8,149 nucleotides of DNA from CAYSUS01 sp964434165 (lineage in GTDB: Bacteria > Planctomycetota > Planctomycetia > Pirellulales > Thermoguttaceae), in the NCBI GenBank assembly GCA_964434165.1, contig CAYSUS010000186.1, positions 1 to 8,149 on the forward strand, given 5' to 3'. The notes under the pieces are model-generated. The model was not told the origin of the DNA, did no database searches, and worked only from the letters and a program-made list of their open reading frames with translations. The translations under genes were made by a program, and so were the position numbers. Shown piece by piece: positions 4,622 through 8,149 of this stretch (position 1 is its first letter; every line of letters starts with the position of its first letter).

Positions 4622-5305
4622 ATGGCCAAACAATCCAAACGCTTACGAGCCCTCGCCGGCAAGGTTCCGGCCAAGACGCAGCTTGCCCTGGCGGAGGCGG
4701 TTGCGCTGCTGAAGCAGTTCAACAACACGAAGTTCGACCAGAGCGTCGAGATCGCCATGCGCCTGGGCGTCGATCCCAAGCAGGCCGACCAGATCGTCCG
4801 CGGTTCGATCGTCCTTCCCCACGGCATCGGCAAGTCGCTCCGCGTGGTCGTGTTTGCCAAGGGGGACAAGGTGGACGAGGCCACCGAAGCCGGGGCCGAC
4901 GAGGTCGGCGGGGCGGAGATGGCCGAGAAGATCAAGGGCGGCTGGACCGATTTCGACGTCTGCATCGCCTCGCCGGACATGATGGGGATCGTGGGGCCGC
5001 TGGGCAAGATCCTCGGCCCGCGGGGCCTGATGCCGTCGCCGCGGGCGGGTACGGTCACCCCCGACCTCGCCAAGGTCGTCAAGGAGTACAAGGCCGGCAA
5101 AGTGGAGTTCCGCAACGATTCCGGAGGCATCGTCCACGCGGTCGTCGGCAAGCTCAGTTTTGAGGAATCGAAGCTGGTCGAGAACATCCAGGCGTTTATG
5201 AGCCATATCCTGGCCATCAAGCCGGCCGCCGTGCGAGGGCAGTACCTCAAGGGCGTGGCGCTCTCGGCGACGATGAGCCCGAGCGTCCGCGTCCAGGCGG
5301 CCTGA
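4622..5305 (+). CDS. rplA: 50S ribosomal protein L1
   Basis: L1 (227 aa; E. coli 234) forms the mobile L1 stalk of the large subunit, which guides deacylated tRNA out of the E site. In many bacteria it also represses its own message. Domain I has the N-terminal part (about 1-67) and the C-terminal part (about 160-227). The inserted domain II holds KSLRVVVFAKGDKVDEA (71-87) and the L1 signature around GPLGKILGPRGLMPSPRAGTVT (125-146). The conserved late element FRNDSGGIVHAVVGKLSF (163-180) is present. Only a weak GGAT (4612-4615) precedes the ATG. It is separated from rplK by 138 nt of apparently structured sequence and from rplJ by 71 nt. No key block is missing. Confidence 0.98.
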   Translation: MAKQSKRLRALAGKVPAKTQLALAEAVALLKQFNNTKFDQSVEIAMRLGVDPKQADQIVRGSIVLPHGIGKSLRVVVFAKGDKVDEATEAGADEVGGAEMAEKIKGGWTDFDVCIASPDMMGIVGPLGKILGPRGLMPSPRAGTVTPDLAKVVKEYKAGKVEFRNDSGGIVHAVVGKLSFEESKLVENIQAFMSHILAIKPAAVRGQYLKGVALSATMSPSVRVQAA

Positions 5306-5322
5306 CCCGACCCGTTTCCCCT

Positions 5323-5367
5323 GTCTCGGCCGCCTGCCGAATTCCCGATCCCCCGACGAAACGAGAC
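5323..5367 (+). promoter_or_regulatory. possible pairing that hides the rplJ ribosome binding site
   Basis: GTCTCG (5323-5328) is complementary to CGAGAC (5362-5367), and the latter is the only purine-rich stretch at the right distance (about 9 nt) before the rplJ ATG. A GGC/GCC hairpin could form inside or in competition. In other bacteria L10-L7/L12 represses its operon through the rplJ leader. This 71-nt leader is short, and I see no clear L10-leader consensus. Confidence 0.25.
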
Positions 5368-5376
5368 GGCGTCGCC

Positions 5377-5907
5377 ATGAGTAAGTACGTCAAGAACCTG
5401 GTCACCGACCATCTCCGCCAGCGGTTGGAGGGCGTCAACGACGCGGTGCTGGTCGATGTGATCGGCCTGGACGCGAACACGAACAACCGACTCCGCAAGG
5501 AGCTGAGCCAGAAGAACATCCACCTCATGGTGGTCAAGAACAGCCTGGCCGCGCGGGCGGCCGAGGGGACACCTCTGGCCGCGATGTTCGAGGACATCAC
5601 CGGCGCGGCGGCGATCTGCTGGGGCGGCGAGGACATCGTCAGTCTGGCCAAGGAGGTCCTCGGCCTGGCGGAGCAGAAGGAGTACGAGAAGCTCGACGCC
5701 CGCGGCGGCGTCATGGACGGCAAACGGCTCGACCGGGACGAGCTCACCGCGGTGAGCAAGATGCCCAGCCGGGAGGAGATGCTGAGCATGCTGGTCGGGC
5801 AGATCCTCAGCCCGGGCGCGAACCTGGTCGCTCAGTTGCTCGGCCCGGGCGGCGCGCTGGCCAGCCAGATCAAGCAGAAGGGCGAGGAGAGCGAAGAGGG
5901 CGCCTGA
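5377..5907 (+). CDS. rplJ: 50S ribosomal protein L10
   Basis: L10 (176 aa) anchors the L7/L12 dimers to 23S rRNA at the base of the ribosomal stalk. The globular rRNA-binding domain is about residues 1-125, with the conserved stretch RLRKELSQKNIHLMVVKNSLAARA across 38-61. The C-terminal part from MPSREEMLSMLVGQ (129-142) onward is the L7/L12-binding helix. It is about 11 residues longer than in E. coli L10, which suits three rather than two L12 dimers, although a GPGG stretch (156-159) may break the helix. The tail is acidic (EESEEGA). The Shine-Dalgarno sequence is weak. It precedes rplL, its partner, with a 163-nt spacer containing two hairpins. Confidence 0.98.
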   Translation: MSKYVKNLVTDHLRQRLEGVNDAVLVDVIGLDANTNNRLRKELSQKNIHLMVVKNSLAARAAEGTPLAAMFEDITGAAAICWGGEDIVSLAKEVLGLAEQKEYEKLDARGGVMDGKRLDRDELTAVSKMPSREEMLSMLVGQILSPGANLVAQLLGPGGALASQIKQKGEESEEGA

Positions 5908-5961
5908 CTCGGCCCGCGGCGGCCGCCCGTGGACCCGCCGACGTGAGCAGAGCAGGACCTC

Positions 5962-5980
5962 CCTCCGGCCCGGCCGGAGG
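5962..5980 (+). other. 8-bp stem-loop between rplJ and rplL
   Basis: CCTCCGGC (5962-5969) pairs perfectly with GCCGGAGG (5973-5980) around a CCG loop, 55 nt after the rplJ stop. No T run follows. The stem contains GGAGG, which it would keep from ribosomes. It may protect or separate the rplJ and rplL parts of the message, helping the higher L7/L12 output; this is inference. Confidence 0.5.
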
Positions 5981-6017
5981 CAATCGACACGAACCAACTT
6001 CCCGAGTGTGACGCGTG

Positions 6018-6037
6018 CCGGCGGTGGCAGCCGCCGG
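6018..6037 (+). other. 7-bp stem-loop upstream of rplL
   Basis: CCGGCGG (6018-6024) pairs with CCGCCGG (6031-6037) around TGGCAG, with one further G-U pair possible at the base. It ends 14 nt before the rplL Shine-Dalgarno sequence and leaves that sequence exposed. Confidence 0.4.
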
Positions 6038-6070
6038 TCCGCGGCGTGACCAGAAAGGACCCCCGCAACC

Positions 6071-6487
6071 ATGTCCACCGATGCACCTCCCCGCGATTTC
6101 TCTTCCTCCGCGAAGGAGCTGGGCGACAAGATCGTCCAACTGACGCTCCTGGAAGCCAAGGAGCTGAGCGATTACCTCGAAGACGTCCACGGCATCAAGG
6201 CCGCCGCCGGCGGGCCGGTGATGATGGCCGGCGCGATGCCGGGCGCGGCGGGCGCCGCCGAGGCCCCGGCCGAGCAGACTGAGTTCGACGTGATGCTCGA
6301 GGGCTACGGCGACAAGAAGATCGGCGTGATCAAGGTCATCCGCCAGATCACCGGTCTGGGGTTGAAAGAGGCCAAGGACCTGGTCGAGGGCGTCCCCGCG
6401 AAAGTCAAGGAAGGCATTGAGAAGGAAGAGGCCGAGAAGATCAAGAAGGACCTCGAAGAGGCCGGCGCCACCGTCTCGATCAAGTAG
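6071..6487 (+). CDS. rplL: 50S ribosomal protein L7/L12
   Basis: L7/L12 (138 aa; E. coli 121) is the multicopy, flexible stalk protein that recruits translation GTPases such as EF-Tu and EF-G. The N-terminal dimerisation and L10-binding domain is about 15-43 (LGDKIVQLTLLEAKELSDYLED). A mobile Ala/Gly/Met-rich hinge spans about 44-70. The C-terminal factor-binding domain is 71-138, with EFDVML, KKIGVIKVIRQITGLGLKEAKDLVE and the terminal ATVSIK. About 12 residues at the N terminus (MSTDAPPRDFSS) are extra compared with E. coli. AGAAAGGA (6052-6059) lies 11 nt before ATG. It follows rplJ, and a 312-nt spacer separates it from rpoB, about as in E. coli. Confidence 0.98.
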   Translation: MSTDAPPRDFSSSAKELGDKIVQLTLLEAKELSDYLEDVHGIKAAAGGPVMMAGAMPGAAGAAEAPAEQTEFDVMLEGYGDKKIGVIKVIRQITGLGLKEAKDLVEGVPAKVKEGIEKEEAEKIKKDLEEAGATVSIK

Positions 6488-6525
6488 CGCTTTCTCGTTA
6501 TTTCGATCGCGTGTGCGACCAAGAT

Positions 6526-6558
6526 GCGCGCGGGTCGGGCGCGATCAGGCCCGCGCGC
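6526..6558 (+). promoter_or_regulatory. first strong stem-loop in the rplL-rpoB spacer
   Basis: GCGCGCGGG (6526-6534) pairs with CCCGCGCGC (6550-6558), nine G-C pairs with a 15-nt loop, 38 nt after the rplL stop. No T run follows. E. coli has an attenuator and an RNase III processing site in this same spacer, which set rpoB expression below that of rplL; a similar task is plausible here but is inference from position. Confidence 0.5.
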
Positions 6559-6589
6559 GGGCAGAGCTCGCTTGAACGTACCTGATTTC

Positions 6590-6623
6590 CCCCCAGCTCT
6601 CGGATGCGAGATGGTCCTGGGGG
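6590..6623 (+). promoter_or_regulatory. second, two-part stem-loop in the rplL-rpoB spacer
   Basis: CCCCCAG (6590-6596) pairs with CTGGGGG (6617-6623). Stacked above it, TCTCG (6598-6602) pairs with CGAGA (6607-6611) around GATG. An asymmetric internal loop remains (one C against TGGTC). The total is 12 Watson-Crick pairs. The rest of this 312-nt gene-free spacer (6624-6782) holds only weaker hairpins (for example 6645-6660 and 6724-6743) and no convincing promoter. Confidence 0.5.
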
Positions 6624-6782
6624 ACTCTGCGCGCCGGCGCGGTTCCGCCCCACCCGGCGGTTCTCCCCACGCGGACTTCGGTTTCACCGTTCGGGCAAGC
6701 CGTCCGGGAAAGGGCGGCGAGGGATTCCCAGGGACCGGGGAATGTCTCGTCCGCTCCGTTCGGCCGGTTGCCTGGCTCTCAT

Positions 6783-6790
6783 AAGGAGGA
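6783..6790 (+). promoter_or_regulatory. strong Shine-Dalgarno sequence for rpoB
   Basis: AAGGAGGA lies 9 nt before ATG 6800. It is the best ribosome binding site in the window and fixes the rpoB start. Confidence 0.85.
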
Positions 6791-6799
6791 CGTTCCTCG

Positions 6800-8149
6800 A
6801 TGGCCACCACGCCGCAGCGACGCATCCAGCCCACGGAAGTCCGTGGCTTCGGTAGCCTCCGCCCCCCGCTGTCCATCCACGACCTGACCCGGATTCAGAC
6901 AGTCAGCTATGAGTCATTCCTCCAGTACGAGGTCCCCGCCGCCAAGCGAAAGAACCAGGGCCTGGAGGGGGTCCTGCGGGAGATCTTCCCCGTCGAGAGC
7001 TACGACAAGTCGCTGCGTCTGGAGTACTTGCGTTACGAGCTGGGCAAGCCCCGGTACGAGCCGGACGAGTGCCGACAGCTCCGGCTGACCTACGGCCGGC
7101 CGTTCAAGGTCTGGCTCCGGCTGACCAAGGAACAGCCCATCGAGGAAGAGGTCTATCTGGGCGACATTCCGATCATGCTGGGCGGTGGCGAGTTCATCAT
7201 CAACGGGGCCGAGCGCGTCGTCGTCAGCCAGTTGCACCGCAGCCCGGGTGTGGATTTCGTCGCGGAGACCGAGACCGGCGAGCGCAAGCTGCATAGCTGC
7301 CGCATCATCCCCGAGCGGGGGAGCTGGATCGAGCTCAACGTGACGCGCAAGGAGAGCCTCGCCGTCCGCATCGACCAGAGCGGCAAGTTCTCCGCCATGA
7401 CGCTGCTGCGGGCCATGGATCCCCAGTTCGGGGAGGACGCCGCCGTCCTCCGCGCGTTCTACGAGACCGCGGTCGAGAAGATCGTCGATGGCCGCAGCGC
7501 CGTGAAGGTCGAAGGGAAGATCGCCGTGGGCGACATCGTCTATCCGGCGAGCAGCGAGCGCGCGGGCGAGGTGATCGTCGAATGCGGGCAGAAGATCTCC
7601 AAGAACGCGGCCGAGCTGATTTGCACCTCCGGGCTCACCGAGGCGGAGGTCATGGCCGACACCAAGAACCCCCTGATTCTCAATTCGCTGGCCGACGACG
7701 CGACCGCCAGCCACGAAGAGGCCCTGCTGCGCATCTACCAGCGGCTTCGCCCCGGCAACCCTCCCCAGTTGGAGAAGGCCCGGGCGTTGTTCCACGAGAA
7801 GTTCTACGATACGAACCGATACCGGCTGGGACGGGTCGGGCGGTTCCGGATCAACCGGAAGCTCGGCCTGGAGGTGCCCGAGAGCGAGATGACGCTGCGG
7901 CCCGAGGACCTGATCGCCTCGATGAAGTACCTGCTGCGGCTGCGCGGCGATGACGCGACGGCCGAGGTGGACGACATCGACCATCTGGGCAACCGCCGTC
8001 TGCGCACCATCGACGAGCTGGCCTCCGACGAGCTGCGCAAGGGCTTCCTCAAGCTCCGCCGGACCGTGCAGGAGCGGATGAGCCTGAAGGACGTCGAGGA
8101 CATGACGCCCCGCAGCCTGGTCAACCCCAAGAGCATCTCCGCCGCCATC
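6800..8149 (+). CDS. rpoB: RNA polymerase beta subunit, N-terminal part, cut by window edge
   Basis: The frame is open from ATG 6800 to the last base: 450 codons with no stop. RpoB forms one jaw of the RNA polymerase cleft and part of the active site. Seen here are the beta N terminus (FGSLRPPLSIHDLTRIQTVSYESF, within 17-40), the block EEEVYLGDIPIM (115-126) and NGAERVVVSQLHRSPGV (135-151), then RIIPERGSW (168-176). The beta lobe includes RPGNPPQLEKARALFHEKFYDTNRY (317-341). DIDHLGNRR (392-400) and NPKSISAAI (442-450) follow. The distance from SQLHRSPGV to DIDHLGNRR is about 50 residues shorter than in E. coli, fitting a lobe without the large E. coli-type insertion. The window stops just before rifampicin cluster I and the catalytic parts. 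rpoC would be expected downstream. Confidence 0.99.
   Translation, partial: MATTPQRRIQPTEVRGFGSLRPPLSIHDLTRIQTVSYESFLQYEVPAAKRKNQGLEGVLREIFPVESYDKSLRLEYLRYELGKPRYEPDECRQLRLTYGRPFKVWLRLTKEQPIEEEVYLGDIPIMLGGGEFIINGAERVVVSQLHRSPGVDFVAETETGERKLHSCRIIPERGSWIELNVTRKESLAVRIDQSGKFSAMTLLRAMDPQFGEDAAVLRAFYETAVEKIVDGRSAVKVEGKIAVGDIVYPASSERAGEVIVECGQKISKNAAELICTSGLTEAEVMADTKNPLILNSLADDATASHEEALLRIYQRLRPGNPPQLEKARALFHEKFYDTNRYRLGRVGRFRINRKLGLEVPESEMTLRPEDLIASMKYLLRLRGDDATAEVDDIDHLGNRRLRTIDELASDELRKGFLKLRRTVQERMSLKDVEDMTPRSLVNPKSISAAI

Noticed and set aside
4615..6159. 514-codon open frame on the minus strand
   Set aside because: It lies opposite rplA, rplJ and the start of rplL. Long antisense frames are expected in GC-rich DNA, and its product is low-complexity and unlike any family I know.
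6572..6600. TTGAAC as a -35 box before rpoB
   Set aside because: The sequence 17 nt downstream is AGCTCT, unlike a -10 box.
6914..7984. 356-codon minus-strand frame
   Set aside because: It is antisense to a well-conserved rpoB.

Overview
This window is a piece of core translation and transcription machinery, all read on the + strand. The order is four tRNA genes (Thr-UGU, partial; Tyr-GUA; Gly-UCC; Thr-GGU), tuf, tRNA-Trp(CCA), secE, nusG, rplK, rplA, rplJ, rplL, and the first 450 codons of rpoB, cut by the right edge. It closely matches the classical bacterial tufB/secE-nusG/rplKAJL-rpoBC region. The four leading tRNAs carry the same anticodons in the same order as the E. coli thrU-tyrU-glyT-thrT-tufB operon.

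The organism is most likely a planctomycete, probably class Planctomycetia. The grounds are high GC by eye, an EF-Tu whose effector loop reads KTVT instead of the near-universal RGIT (as I remember it from planctomycete EF-Tu proteins), a long acidic N-terminal extension on NusG, a SecE with three predicted membrane segments, roomy spacers between ribosomal protein genes, and tRNA genes with no encoded CCA. This is inference from remembered family sequences, not from a search.

Layout: 1-697 is the tRNA cluster with 90-170 nt spacers that contain stem-loops, one of them terminator-like, and a 9-mer present three times. 699-778 is the tuf leader with a possible promoter. 779-1978 is tuf. 2043-2115 is tRNA-Trp, followed by a strong 14-bp stem-loop and then secE (2311-2712) and nusG (2813-4003), both from GTG. 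4058-6487 holds rplK, rplA, rplJ and rplL, separated by 71-163 nt spacers with further hairpins. 6488-6799 is a 312-nt gene-free spacer before rpoB, with two strong stem-loops and a near-perfect Shine-Dalgarno sequence.

The genes work together. The tRNAs and EF-Tu supply the ribosome. L11, L1, L10 and L7/L12 form the two flexible stalks and the GTPase-associated centre on which EF-Tu acts. NusG couples RNA polymerase (RpoB) to the ribosome, and SecE is part of the SecYEG export channel.

I found no mobile element, CRISPR array, defence system or cargo gene, and no new multi-gene system. The interesting points are deviations inside old genes (EF-Tu switch I, the NusG extension, odd tRNA bases) and unexplained RNA structure in the spacers.
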